Shown one piece after another: positions 44,935-53,484 of a stretch of DNA of 64,000 nt. Each line of letters opens with the position of its first letter. Position 1 is the first letter of the stretch. The position numbers were made by a program, and so were the translations under genes. The notes beneath the pieces were generated by a model, which was given only the letters and a program-made list of their open reading frames with translations, did no database searches and was not told the DNA's origin. The DNA is from Bradyrhizobium sp. Ghvi (GTDB lineage: Bacteria > Pseudomonadota > Alphaproteobacteria > Rhizobiales > Xanthobacteraceae), in assembly GCF_900115265.1 (NCBI RefSeq), contig NZ_FOVU01000002.1:496001-560000 (forward strand), in the 5' to 3' direction.

Positions 44935-45095
44935 CCGTCATCCTCGCGCAACCGCGAAGCGGTTGTCGCTGGAGGTGCGAGCCCTTAGCGAGGCTCGAAG
45001 GATGCACGGCCGAGATGCAGCCGGGCCGTTCATCCTTCGAGGCCTCCGCCTAGCGGCGCAATTGCGCCGCAAGGCTCCGGCGCCTCAGGATGATG
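44935..45095. repeat. Intergenic repeat (CCGTCATCCT...CAGGATGA class)
   Basis: It opens CCGTCATCCTCGCG and closes CGCCTCAGGATGA, with GAGGCTCGAAGGATGCACGG and CCGTTCATCCTTCGAGGCCT forming the central hairpin. Located between dinB and the ACT-domain gene. Confidence 0.75.
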
Positions 45096-45126
45096 GAGAT
45101 TCCTTCCGCCGAAAGCTGTGACAGGA

Positions 45127-45534
45127 ATGATCGTGACAGGCGAACGCGATCTCGACGTACTGCTGAAGCACATGAAGCCGGAACTGCGGCCCGGGATCTT
45201 CGTGTTCTGCACAATCCCAACGGACAGGCCCGTTTCGGCGGCGCTCAATCCGCTGCTGACGTTTCGCGAGCAGGAAGGGACGACGCTGGTCATCCCACGC
45301 GAAGTGGCCGAAGCGGCAGGACTAACCCATGCATTCGAATCGCGCCTGATCACGTTGACAGTCCACTCCGCGCTCAATGCCGTGGGTTTCCTGGCAGCGA
45401 TCACGGCGCGCCTCGCCGCAGCCGGCATCAGCGTCAATGCCGTGTCGGCCTTCCATCACGACCATCTCTTCGTGCCTGACGACAAGGCCGATGAAGCAAT
45501 GGCTCTATTGCAAAGCATGAGCGAGCCGAACTGA
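45127..45534 (+). CDS. ACT domain protein
   Basis: A 135-residue protein starting MIVTGERDLDVLLKHMKPEL (ATG 45127), with a C-terminal ACT domain: ITLTVHSALNAVGFLAAITA, RLAAAGISVNAVSAFHHDHL and FVPDDKADEAMALLQ. The first half (RPGIFVFCTIPTDRPVSAAL) resembles the second ACT-like half of the CASTOR/YkgA-type family. The likely role is binding an amino acid as a sensor. Its 3' end and downstream flank have a second, decayed copy at 48445-48690. Start GTG 45118 is possible. Confidence 0.88.
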   Translation: MIVTGERDLDVLLKHMKPELRPGIFVFCTIPTDRPVSAALNPLLTFREQEGTTLVIPREVAEAAGLTHAFESRLITLTVHSALNAVGFLAAITARLAAAGISVNAVSAFHHDHLFVPDDKADEAMALLQSMSEPN

Positions 45535-45621
45535 GCCCAAGCTCTGTCATAAGCAGCCACCTGATGTCTGCTCACCCCCCAACGGCGGCGGGAAAGCGGA
45601 CGTCTGCCGAGGCCGAAGGGC
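45381..45621. repeat. Copy A of a ~240-bp direct repeat (ACT gene 3' end and flank)
   Basis: Matches 48445-48690 in the same orientation, through the ACT C-terminus, the stop region and ~85 noncoding bases (AAGCAGCCACCTGATGTCTG, GCGGACGTCTGCCGAGGCCG). The match stops abruptly at both ends. Copy A carries the intact gene, so it is the likely parent. Confidence 0.8.
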
Positions 45622-45688
45622 CATAAGCGAAGACTACGTTTGTTCGCGGCATTCGCACTCGAACATCTGAATCCGTCCGGCTTGGGAA

Positions 45689-45967
45689 TCAAGCACCACT
45701 CTCTCTACGTTCGAAGTTGAAGCACAGAAGATCGACTTCGGATGGGCCGACATTGGCCACGCACTTTCGGCAATTATCTGCGTGGTGACGATCCCGGCGT
45801 GCGTCGAGTTGCGCCAATATTTGGCGAAGCAAATCACGAAAGTTGTTTGCACCAAGTTCAAGCGCAGCGATCGCTTGAACGAGCTGTGTGATAGGGTCGC
45901 TCAAGAGGAGTTTTTCTCCTCGCGGAGTCACATCAAGGACCACCGAGCGCCCCCTCTGTTTGAGTTC
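45689..45967 (-). pseudogene. C-terminal remnant of a MarR-like regulator
   Basis: A minus-strand frame begins directly after an in-frame stop (45968-45970). It reads ELKQRGRSVVLDVTPRGEKL, then LLSDPITQLVQAIAALELGA and a Cys-rich end (ADNCRKCVANVGPSEVDLLC). The 'RGRSVVLDVTPRGEKLL' piece fits the wing and following helix of MarR regulators; the N-terminal helix-turn-helix is missing. It probably survived a deletion at the island edge. The assignment is tentative. Confidence 0.4.
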
Positions 45968-46106
45968 TTACAGTCCACGTCGACGACGCGAGGTCCATGT
46001 CAGGGGCGTTAGGATCTTGATCCTGCGACAGGTGCGCCTAAAGGCAGGAACGCCCTCGTAGCAGCGGCGTTAAGCCGACAAAACTACCTATGAAGGAGAC
46101 AAAGTC

Positions 46107-46484
46107 ATGGCCCGCGCAACAGCCCACCCGGATCATCACTGTATCTCAAGCGAAGACATTCAGGGAACCGAGGTGTATGGAGCAGATGGAAGGAATATCG
46201 GTGAGATTGATCACCTCATCATCGACAAAGTGTCAGGCCGCGTGGCTTATGCCGTCATGAGCTTCGGCGGATTTGTCGGCTTGGGTCACAGCCATTACCC
46301 CATTCCCTGGGGCGCTCTGAGGTATGACACGTCACTAGAAGGCTTCCGAACCAACATCACGGAGCAGCAGCTGAGGGACGCGCCTGAGTTCAGCGATGAC
46401 TCGTGGGAAGATCGAAACTGGGAAACTCGAACCCACCGGTATTACGGGGCGCCCACCTACTGGGAAGGACGAGGTGGCCTGTAA
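46107..46484 (+). CDS. PRC-barrel domain protein
   Basis: A 125-residue protein with a strong ribosome site (GAAGGAG, 46091-46097) and a PRC-barrel core: SEDIQGTEVYGADGRNIGEI then DHLIIDKVSGRVAYAVMSFG and GFVGLGHSHYPIPWGALRYD. The end is acidic and Trp/Tyr-rich. PRC-barrel proteins of this short type are common stress-related or RNA/protein-binding proteins in rhizobia; no specific role can be claimed. It lies inside the segment flanked by the ACT duplications. Confidence 0.88.
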   Translation: MARATAHPDHHCISSEDIQGTEVYGADGRNIGEIDHLIIDKVSGRVAYAVMSFGGFVGLGHSHYPIPWGALRYDTSLEGFRTNITEQQLRDAPEFSDDSWEDRNWETRTHRYYGAPTYWEGRGGL

Positions 46485-46664
46485 CGCCAAGCAGGATTGG
46501 TAATTTCCAATCGTGAGTGTCGCAAGGTTAAGGCACCCAATTCGGTCGCCCGCCTTGCGGTGAGGATTTGACTTCGCATCATCCAGCGAAGTTCAGGACT
46601 CTTCCTGTATCCACTGGCGGTACCTTGGGAGCCGCGGCTTGTCGTCGAGGTGCCGTCCATCGGC

Positions 46665-48284
46665 TTAGTCGAGGCGAAACCACCGATAGCCGTAGCCATC
46701 AAGCTCGATAGCGGTGCCGTCGGCGCTGGGTTTGTCGTAAATCCGGTTGCCGAATATATCGGTCAGCTTCCGTCCCGCTGGAACGTCTTTGACTTCCGTG
46801 CAGCAGCCGTTTTGCGACAAGTTGTGCAGAACGAGCACGAATTTGCCTTCCCACACGAAATGCTGGATCAAGACAGCGGGACAGTTACTTTCGGGAACGG
46901 TGCATTCACCCCAACCGATCTCCGGGCAGGACTGGCGCATCTCGACCAGACGACGTAACCAATTGAACAGCGAGTCCGGGTCGCGCTGCTGGGCAATCGC
47001 ATTCACCTTGGCTGGTGCGTATTGGCCCTCGCGGATCACATGATGAAGCAAACGATGTCCCCGTCGCGTGGAGAATCCGCCGTCTTCGTCATCCGTCCAT
47101 TGCATGCACGTACGTACGGGCCATCGCTCCGGAAGCGTCAAATCGTCGCCCATGCCCAGTTCGTCACCGTAGTAAATGACCGGTGTGCCAGGCAGACTGA
47201 ACAGTAGGCTGAATGCCAGCTCGATGCGGCGGCGGTCGTTTCCGAACATGCAGGCGAGCCGGCGCCGAATTCCCCGTCCATAAAGTTGCATTTTGCGGGT
47301 TGGACCGAACGCAGCATATACTTGGTCGCGCTCTTCAGAAGTTAAACGGCCGAGGTCCAGCTCATCGTGATTGCGCAGAAATTGGGCCCAATGCGCGAAT
47401 TGCGGCAATCGAGGCAGCTGAGTCATACAGCGCCGCAGCGGTTCGGCACTTTCGCGTGCAAGGGCGAGAAACAAATGCTGGTTCAAAAGAAACGCAAATA
47501 GCATGTGGATCCGCGATCCATCGCCGAAATAATGCTGAAGCTCGGCGGGAGCCACATTTGCTTCCGCCAGCAAGACCGCGTCACCTTTGCGCCAGGAAAG
47601 GAAATTGCGGAGTTCGGCGAAGAACTCATACCGGCGCTTCGCCGGACGGTCTGGACGTATTTCCTCGACAACGAATGGCGCAGCGTCTATTCGGAATCCC
47701 GATACACCGAGCTCAAGCCAGAAGCCAAAGATCCTGAATATCTCTTCGCGGACGGCAGCGCAGCCGATGTTGAGGTCAGGTTGATGTTGGTAGAAGCGGT
47801 GGTAATACCACGATTGCGCGCAGAGGTCGTAGGTCCACACGCTGAGTTGAACCCCGGGAAATACAACGCCTTCTGTGCTGTTTTCGGGTTCGCTGGTTGA
47901 CCAGACGTAATATTCCCGAAACGGCGACGACGGATCGGCGCGAGCCTGCTGAAACCAGGGGTGCCTGTCGGAGGTGTGATTGATGGGAAGATCGACTATC
48001 AGCCGCAGTCCCCGCAAACGGGCTTGATGACTGAACTCGACGAAATCGCCCAATGTGCCGAGTGCCGGCGCAATGTTGTAGTAGTCCGTGACATCGTAGC
48101 CGTGGTCCAGTCCGGGACTGGGATAAAATGGAAGCAACCACAGGCAATTTACGCCGAGCTGGGCGATGTGATCGAGCTGCTCGGTTAGTCCCTTGAAGTC
48201 GCCGATTCCGTCCCCATTGCCATCTTTGTAGGTGGCCACGTTGAGGCTGTAGATGACGGCGTTCTTGTACCAAAGATCAAGCAA
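46665..48284 (-). CDS. GH13 alpha-amylase family protein, trehalose-synthase-like
   Basis: A 539-residue GH13 protein starting LLDLWYKNAVIYSLNVATYK (TTG 48282-48284, read as Met). The barrel shows DGNGDGIGDFKGLTEQLDHI (trehalose-synthase style), DLPINHTSDRHPWF, D200 nucleophile in GVSGFRIDAAPF, E241 acid/base in VLLAEANV and D307 in LRNHDELDL. It lacks the C-terminal maltokinase domain of some TreS proteins. The probable reaction is maltose-trehalose isomerisation or glucan hydrolysis. It has lower GC than its neighbours and lies within the duplicated-flank segment, suggesting acquisition or transposition. Confidence 0.88.
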   Translation of the reverse strand: MLDLWYKNAVIYSLNVATYKDGNGDGIGDFKGLTEQLDHIAQLGVNCLWLLPFYPSPGLDHGYDVTDYYNIAPALGTLGDFVEFSHQARLRGLRLIVDLPINHTSDRHPWFQQARADPSSPFREYYVWSTSEPENSTEGVVFPGVQLSVWTYDLCAQSWYYHRFYQHQPDLNIGCAAVREEIFRIFGFWLELGVSGFRIDAAPFVVEEIRPDRPAKRRYEFFAELRNFLSWRKGDAVLLAEANVAPAELQHYFGDGSRIHMLFAFLLNQHLFLALARESAEPLRRCMTQLPRLPQFAHWAQFLRNHDELDLGRLTSEERDQVYAAFGPTRKMQLYGRGIRRRLACMFGNDRRRIELAFSLLFSLPGTPVIYYGDELGMGDDLTLPERWPVRTCMQWTDDEDGGFSTRRGHRLLHHVIREGQYAPAKVNAIAQQRDPDSLFNWLRRLVEMRQSCPEIGWGECTVPESNCPAVLIQHFVWEGKFVLVLHNLSQNGCCTEVKDVPAGRKLTDIFGNRIYDKPSADGTAIELDGYGYRWFRLD

Positions 48285-48444
48285 GCGCCAACTTCCCTTT
48301 CGCTGAGCAGCGATCGAACGGCTTGCAGGTAACCGCTCGTGCGGTCAGTCGTTCCGGGAATTTGTGGCAATACCCTTGGAGCCGTCATGCCGTCGACGGG
48401 ACGTCCAATCTTCCCGTAGGCTACAGAGCGACCGATCCGTATCC

Positions 48445-48690
48445 CGTCGGATTTCTGGCGGCCATCACCACGCGCCTCGCCGCAGCCGGCGTCAGCGTCA
48501 ACGCCGTGTCAGCGTTTCATCACGACCACCTCTTCGTGCCTTACGACAGGGCCGATGACACCCTGACTCTGTTGCAAAACATGGAGCGGGCCGAACTGAG
48601 CCCAGGCTGTGTCACAAGCAGCCACCTGATGTCTGCTCAATCCCCAACAGCGGCGGGAAAGCGGACGTCTGCCGAGGCCGCTGAAGGGCC
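48445..48690 (+). pseudogene. Truncated second copy of the ACT gene end (copy B)
   Basis: Encodes PVGFLAAITTRLAAAGVSVN then AVSAFHHDHLFVPYDRADDT in frame, nearly the same as the ACT C-terminus at 45381 onward, then the same noncoding flank. The 5' half of the gene is absent and the preceding DNA is unrelated. Substitutions between the copies show the duplication is not recent. Confidence 0.8.
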
Positions 48691-48752
48691 GCTTCAAGAC
48701 ATCGCCCTATGGGTATAGATAGGACCATCATCGTCCACCCGGAGAGCAGCAA

Positions 48753-49967
48753 GTGGGCCGAATAGCAACCTTCGTATGGATCGTAGCGTCTTTCATTGTG
48801 GTCGCCACTCCACTCCGGGCTCAAGCAACACCGGAAGCGTCAGCGTGCCGATACCTCGCTGGTCTAATCGATACGACATCGCCATCGCGGCCGTTGTTCC
48901 TGTCCAGCTATCCGACCGTCGAATCGGGGCCTCTTCATGGCGCCGCCTACCTCTATGACAATGCGGTAGCGGCCATCGCATTGGTCGGTTGCGGCGAGGG
49001 AGACAAGGCGTATCGAATTGGCTCGGCGATTCTCTGGGCCATCGATAACGACCGCACCTGGCATGATGGGCGGCTCCGGAACGCATACGCCGCGGGTGTG
49101 GTCGCGAATGGCCCCGCAAAACTTCCAGGTTGGTGGGACAATACTCAGAACAGATGGCTAGAGGATCGATATCAGGTGGGCAGCGACGTTGGTAACATGG
49201 CCTGGGCCATGTTGGCGTTGCTGTCGATTGATGTGAACACTGGCTCTCGATTCCGCGACGGTGCCGCACGGCTTGGCGCCTGGGTCATGCAATGGACCGA
49301 CACGCGCGGTACTGGCGGCTTCACGGGCGGTACGTTTGGGCATGAGCCGACGCCGGAAGTGCGGACATGGAAATCGACTGAACATAATACTGACCTCGCC
49401 GCCGCTTTTAACCTTCTTGCCGTCCGTACAGGCGAGTCGCGCTGGCGCGATCAGGCAATGCTTGCTGAGTACTTCGTAGATACGATGTGGGATCCGGGGT
49501 GCGGCTGTTTCGCCGCAGGGACCGCCGAAGACGGTGTCACGCATAATCCGATTTTGGCTCTGGATGCCCAGATTTGGCCCTTGACAGCGCTTCACGGCGC
49601 GGCCGGGCAATTTGCATCGGCAATTACGACTGCCGAACAGCGAATGAGTGTTGGCGGAGGCTTTTCCTACGGTGAGAACCGGGACGGTATGTGGACCGAA
49701 GGAACGGGCCAAATGGCTCTCTTGATGAGATTGCTCGGCAGGACTGAGAGGGCAGAATCCTTGATCGCTATCATCGAATCTCAGAGATCACCCGATGGCG
49801 GGTTCTATGCCACGAGTGTCCGCGCCTTACCGACGGGATTCGTGTTGGACACCGACCCGAGCAAGCCGCGACACTATTTCCGATTGTCGCATCTTGGCGC
49901 AGCTTCGTGGGCTGCCCTAGCGGCACGTGGGTTCAATCCCTTTACGATGACAAAGGGACTACCTTGA
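48753..49967 (+). CDS. Secreted protein with helical-barrel repeats, possible glycosidase-like
   Basis: A 404-residue exported protein (signal peptide MGRIATFVWIVASFIVVATP then LRAQA), starting at GTG 48753. Repeated helix motifs such as DNAVAAIALVGCGEGDKAYR, GNMAWAMLALLSID, TDLAAAFNLLAVRTGESRWR and GTGQMALLMRLLGRTERAES resemble an alpha/alpha six-hairpin barrel as in several glycoside hydrolases. Conserved acidic and aromatic residues (WDNTQNRWLEDR, WTEGTGQ) line up with that idea, but no catalytic residue can be assigned. It is at the end of the low-GC segment. Function is unknown. Confidence 0.72.
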   Translation: MGRIATFVWIVASFIVVATPLRAQATPEASACRYLAGLIDTTSPSRPLFLSSYPTVESGPLHGAAYLYDNAVAAIALVGCGEGDKAYRIGSAILWAIDNDRTWHDGRLRNAYAAGVVANGPAKLPGWWDNTQNRWLEDRYQVGSDVGNMAWAMLALLSIDVNTGSRFRDGAARLGAWVMQWTDTRGTGGFTGGTFGHEPTPEVRTWKSTEHNTDLAAAFNLLAVRTGESRWRDQAMLAEYFVDTMWDPGCGCFAAGTAEDGVTHNPILALDAQIWPLTALHGAAGQFASAITTAEQRMSVGGGFSYGENRDGMWTEGTGQMALLMRLLGRTERAESLIAIIESQRSPDGGFYATSVRALPTGFVLDTDPSKPRHYFRLSHLGAASWAALAARGFNPFTMTKGLP

Positions 49968-50040
49968 GCCGCAGCCTGCCGTCAGAGCGGCCCCGGGCCA
50001 CTTCATCAGGGATGATTGGTCGCTGGGCAGCCTTCGTGCT

Positions 50041-50358
50041 TTATGCTCCGATTGCGCGCAGCGCCTTATAGCCCGCGGCAACTGAAGACATGGATTTTAT
50101 TTCTCCGTTTTCGAGCGCTTCAATCACTTCCTGCAGCGACATCAGCACGACTTCAACGCCTGCCGTCTCTTCCAACTCGTCAAGAGATTGCTTTCCTGTC
50201 AGCACACATCCGCTCGCAAGGAAAATATGCACGAGATTCGAATTCTTGCTTGAATCGTCAAAGCAAGTTCCTAGGCTCGTGATGCTGCTCGGCGAATAGC
50301 CGGTTTCTTCTTCAAGTTCGCGGACTGCTGCCGGTGGGATCGGTGGTGGGTCAGCCAA
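50041..50358 (-). pseudogene. N-terminally truncated NUDIX hydrolase remnant
   Basis: The frame retains half a Nudix box, PAAVRELEEETGYSPSSITS (REUxEExG), and the family-like C-terminal part (NLVHIFLASGCVLTGKQSLD, VEVVLMSLQEVIEALENGEI). The upstream Gly-rich half of the box and the N-terminal strands are missing; preceding codons are unrelated. It is therefore likely a decayed gene. Lower GC, like the segment it adjoins. Confidence 0.6.
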
Positions 50359-50623
50359 CCTATCAGCCGCTCAGGAATAGCTCGGACGAAGTGAGTCCGC
50401 TTCTCGCCCGCCTCGATCGGCCGTTGCGATATTCGGATGGCTATCATGGCATAGTACCACTGTTTTGCCCGACGCGTCAAAGTCAATTCTAAAAAAACGA
50501 ACTCACGCGCCGTTCCGGTATTGCGTTTCTACTGTGCATGGGGTTGTTTTCACGTTTTGCGAAAAGCGCGGGCGGGCGCGGCCCGGCAAGGGCGACGCGT
50601 CGCCCGCGTCGAGTAGGACGCCC

Positions 50624-51025
50624 TCAATCCGCGACCGCGATCGCCTCGATCTCGATCAACCATTCCGGCGCGGCGAGCGCGGAGACGCCGACGAGAGTCG
50701 AGGCCGGCGGCTCCATGCCTTCGAAGAAGACCGAGCGGGCCTTGCCGATGATGGGGCGCAACTCCGGCTTGTAGCCGACGACGAAGGTCGTGATCTTCAC
50801 GATGTTGGCGTAGGTCGCGCCGGCCGCCTTCAGCGCGTGGCCGAGATTCTGCATCACCTGCGTGGTCTGCGCGGCGATTTCGCCCTCGCCGACGATCCGC
50901 CCCTCCTCGTCCACCGACACCTGGCCGGAGATGTAGATCGTGCGCGCGCCGGAGGCGGTGACGACGTGGGAATAAGCGGGATTGTGGTGCAGGCCGCTGG
51001 GGCGGAGATGATCGAACTTGGGCAT
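50624..51025 (-). CDS. RidA family protein (1)
   Basis: A 133-residue YjgF/YER057c/UK114-fold protein with TIYISGQVSVDEEGRIVGEG, QVMQNLGHALKAAGATYANI and a C-terminal STLVGVSALAAPEWLIEIEA. The family hydrolyses reactive enamines/imines from PLP enzymes, though many paralogues have other roles. The catalytic Arg usually near residue 105 is not present at the expected position (ASTLVG), so its activity may differ. A second RidA-like gene is at 52203. Monocistronic. Confidence 0.9.
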   Translation of the reverse strand: MPKFDHLRPSGLHHNPAYSHVVTASGARTIYISGQVSVDEEGRIVGEGEIAAQTTQVMQNLGHALKAAGATYANIVKITTFVVGYKPELRPIIGKARSVFFEGMEPPASTLVGVSALAAPEWLIEIEAIAVAD

Positions 51026-51096
51026 GGGCTGGCTCCCGGAGTTTATGGTTGGCAGGGAGCGTAGCTGGAGATCGTCTCGAGAGCCAGCCTCACCCC

Positions 51097-51942
51097 CTAA
51101 TTGCAGGGCTTGCTGTCCTTGACGTCGAACTTGCCCATCGCACCGGAAATGACAAAATCATTGTAGTCGAGCACGAGCTGACGGGAGACGCCGTTCTCGT
51201 AGAGTTCGAACGACATCGCATAAACAGGCGTCTGCTCGCCCTCCTTCTGCTGGACGTCGTGGTCGAAATAGCTGACGGTCACGGGCCAGCGTGTCAGCGA
51301 TTTCATGTGCTCGTCCGAGGTCGACGGATCTGGCGAAGCGGTGTGGTCGGCCGGGATCGGCTGCCCGATCACGGTCAACGTGTTGTAGACCTTCTGGCCG
51401 TCGTCGGAGCCGTCGTAGACGGAGAGCTCAAGCAGCGACTTGCCCTCCTTGGCAGCCGCAATGATGCGCTGGATCTGCTCGGTCGGGAACACGATCTTGC
51501 CGTCGAGGGTAAAGCTCTTCGGCGCCGGCAATTTCAGCTTGACGTTGATATGATCGCCGTCGCGTTCCGCAGAGCCGTCGACGAGGCCAGCCTCGGTCTC
51601 GTTCATCCGCGTCTCGATCTTGAAGCGGAAGCTTTTCCCAGCGGCGTCCTCCCAGGAATTGGAGCGGAGGTCGCTGAGCGTGACCTTACCCTCGCCGCTG
51701 TCGAGTTCGGAGACCTGGCGGAATTCGGAGGTATAGCCCTCGCAGGAGCTTCCGGTGAAGTTGTAGAGGATACGGCCGCGCGCGCTGTTGATCGAGTTGG
51801 AGCGCGATTTGACGAGGCTGAGGTCATACAGCGCCTGGTGCGCGAGGAACGGACCGCTGGCCGCCTGCGCCCCACCGCCGAGACCAGAAGCCACCGCCGC
51901 GAGCGCCATCACACCGAGCGAAGTCCGGAAAAAGTGCACCAT
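51097..51942 (-). CDS. eipB: Cell-envelope integrity protein EipB (DUF1849)
   Basis: A 281-residue periplasmic protein with a signal peptide ending GGGAQA. It begins FLAHQALYDLSLVKSRSNSI and contains SARGRILYNFTGSSCEGYTS, the DUF1849 (EipB) signature. Brucella EipB is a beta-spiral protein that keeps the envelope intact and has a disulfide. Cys in GSSCEGY and the penultimate Cys (SKPCN) fit that pair. The start is ATG 51940-51942. It stands alone, divergent to the second RidA gene. Confidence 0.92.
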   Translation of the reverse strand: MVHFFRTSLGVMALAAVASGLGGGAQAASGPFLAHQALYDLSLVKSRSNSINSARGRILYNFTGSSCEGYTSEFRQVSELDSGEGKVTLSDLRSNSWEDAAGKSFRFKIETRMNETEAGLVDGSAERDGDHINVKLKLPAPKSFTLDGKIVFPTEQIQRIIAAAKEGKSLLELSVYDGSDDGQKVYNTLTVIGQPIPADHTASPDPSTSDEHMKSLTRWPVTVSYFDHDVQQKEGEQTPVYAMSFELYENGVSRQLVLDYNDFVISGAMGKFDVKDSKPCN

Positions 51943-52202
51943 GTCTGTTCCTTGAGGATGCGTCCTTGGGGAAAGCGCAGATTCGACATTTTAATGACCG
52001 TTCCATTGCGCCGCAACTGAGGCCGTTTCACGTAAAGTTGCGGCGCTGGGTTTGATCCGCCGGTCCGGTCTCAACAAATTGCCGCCGTCTCCGGTTGCTT
52101 GCATGTGGCGGCCCGATGGGCGAAACATGGCGCCGCCCGGCCTCCTCTGGACGCGCCCGGGCAGATGAATTCCTGAACGGATTTTGGACAACGAGGTCGA
52201 AC

Positions 52203-52670
52203 ATGGCGGGCACGGTCGAGCAGAAACTGGCGGAACAAGGCATCAAGCTGCACGAGGCCCCGACCCCGGTCGCCAATTACGTGCCGTTCGTGCGCACCGG
52301 CAATCTGCTGTTCGTCTCCGGTCAGGTCTGCTTCGATCCCGCCGGCAAGCTGATCGCCAAGGGCAAGCTGGGCGCCGGCGTCTCGCTCGATGACGGCGCG
52401 GCGGCCGCGCGCGGCTGTGCCGTCAACCTGCTTGCGCAGGTCAAAGCGGCGGTCGGCGACCTCGACAGGGTGGTGCGCGTGGTGCGCCTTGGCGGCTTCA
52501 TCAATTCGGCGCCCGATTTCCTGGATGGGCCCAAGGTGCTGAACGGCGCCTCGGACCTGATGGTCGCGGCCTTCGGTGACAAGGGCCGCCACGCCCGCAC
52601 CACCGTCGGCGTCGCCTCGTTGCCGGCGGATGCGGCCGTCGAGGTCGAAGGCGTGTTCGAGGTCGCCTGA
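52203..52670 (+). CDS. RidA family protein (2)
   Basis: A 155-residue RidA-fold protein of the longer 'YjgH/TdcF-like' kind, with MAGTVEQKLAEQGIKLHEAP, LLFVSGQVCFDPAGKLIAKG and the C-terminal RHARTTVGVASLPADAAVEV. The Arg before TTVGV is in the usual catalytic position, so enamine deaminase activity is plausible here. It is 12 bases before the GDPD-like gene and probably co-transcribed. ATG 52203 gives the standard start. Confidence 0.9.
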   Translation: MAGTVEQKLAEQGIKLHEAPTPVANYVPFVRTGNLLFVSGQVCFDPAGKLIAKGKLGAGVSLDDGAAAARGCAVNLLAQVKAAVGDLDRVVRVVRLGGFINSAPDFLDGPKVLNGASDLMVAAFGDKGRHARTTVGVASLPADAAVEVEGVFEVA

Positions 52671-52682
52671 GGTCAGCAACTC

Positions 52683-53429
52683 GTGCGTGCTCCGAATTGG
52701 CTGACAGCCCGGCCGGTCGCCCATCGCGGCCTGCACGACATTTCCCGTGGCATCGTCGAGAACATGCCGGGCGCGGTGCAAGCCGCAATCGCGGGTAATT
52801 TCTCGATCGAGGTCGATATCCAGCTCTCGGCTGACGGCGAGGCGATGGTGCACCACGACCATGCGCTCGGCCGCCTCACCGAGGCCACCGGACCGGTAGT
52901 CGCGAAAACCGCCGCCGAGCTCAAGGCGATCCCGTTCAAGGATACGCCCGAGCGGATGATGTCGCTCAGCGACCTCTGCACCATGGTCGCCGGCCGCGTG
53001 CCGCTGGTGATCGAGGTGAAGAGCCGTTTTGACGGCGACCGCAAGCTGGTGAAGCGGATGGCCGAAGTGCTGGCGTCCTATGACGGGCCAGCTGTCGGCA
53101 TGTCCTTCGATCCCGACCAGGTGCTGGCGCTGCGCGACTTGCTGCCGAACCGCCCGCGCGGCATCGTCGCGCAGCGGAGCTATGAGGACGAATACTGGGC
53201 CCACCTGACGCAGCAGCAGCGCGACAGCATGCTGCACCTTCGTCACGGCTTCCAGACCCGGCCGCACTTCGTCGCCTTCAAGGTCGACCACCTCCCGGCG
53301 CCCGCCCCCTGGATCGCCCGCAACATCTTCGGCTGCGCCCTGCTCGGCTGGACCGTGCGCACGCCCGAGCAGCGCTCGCGGGTCGGACAGCATGCCGATC
53401 AGATGATCTTTGAGGGGTTCGTGCCGTAA
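52683..53429 (+). CDS. Glycerophosphodiester phosphodiesterase family protein
   Basis: A 248-residue GDPD-type TIM barrel starting at GTG 52683 (RAPNWLTARPVAHRGLHDIS). Key features are AHRGLHD with the first catalytic His, NMPGAVQAAIAGNFSIEVDI with the metal-binding E-x-D, VHHDHALGRLTE with the second His, and MSLSDLC/VPLVIEVKSRF. The C-terminal end FGCALLGWTVRTPEQRSRVG is like the family's final strand. It cleaves glycerophosphodiesters to G3P and alcohol, or acts on an unknown diester. No signal peptide, so cytosolic. Confidence 0.92.
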   Translation: MRAPNWLTARPVAHRGLHDISRGIVENMPGAVQAAIAGNFSIEVDIQLSADGEAMVHHDHALGRLTEATGPVVAKTAAELKAIPFKDTPERMMSLSDLCTMVAGRVPLVIEVKSRFDGDRKLVKRMAEVLASYDGPAVGMSFDPDQVLALRDLLPNRPRGIVAQRSYEDEYWAHLTQQQRDSMLHLRHGFQTRPHFVAFKVDHLPAPAPWIARNIFGCALLGWTVRTPEQRSRVGQHADQMIFEGFVP

Positions 53430-53484
53430 GCTTGATGTTCCCCGCCCCTTGAAGTCGCTGCTGCAATGCACGATCTTGGGCTCA

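Noticed and set aside
43362..44951. A 529-residue minus-strand frame opposite dinB and DUF3572
   Set aside because: Composition is that of an antisense shadow, and the plus-strand genes have full catalytic motifs.
45381..48690. Transposon with the ACT duplications as its ends
   Set aside because: The repeats are direct, carry part of a host gene, and no transposase lies between them.
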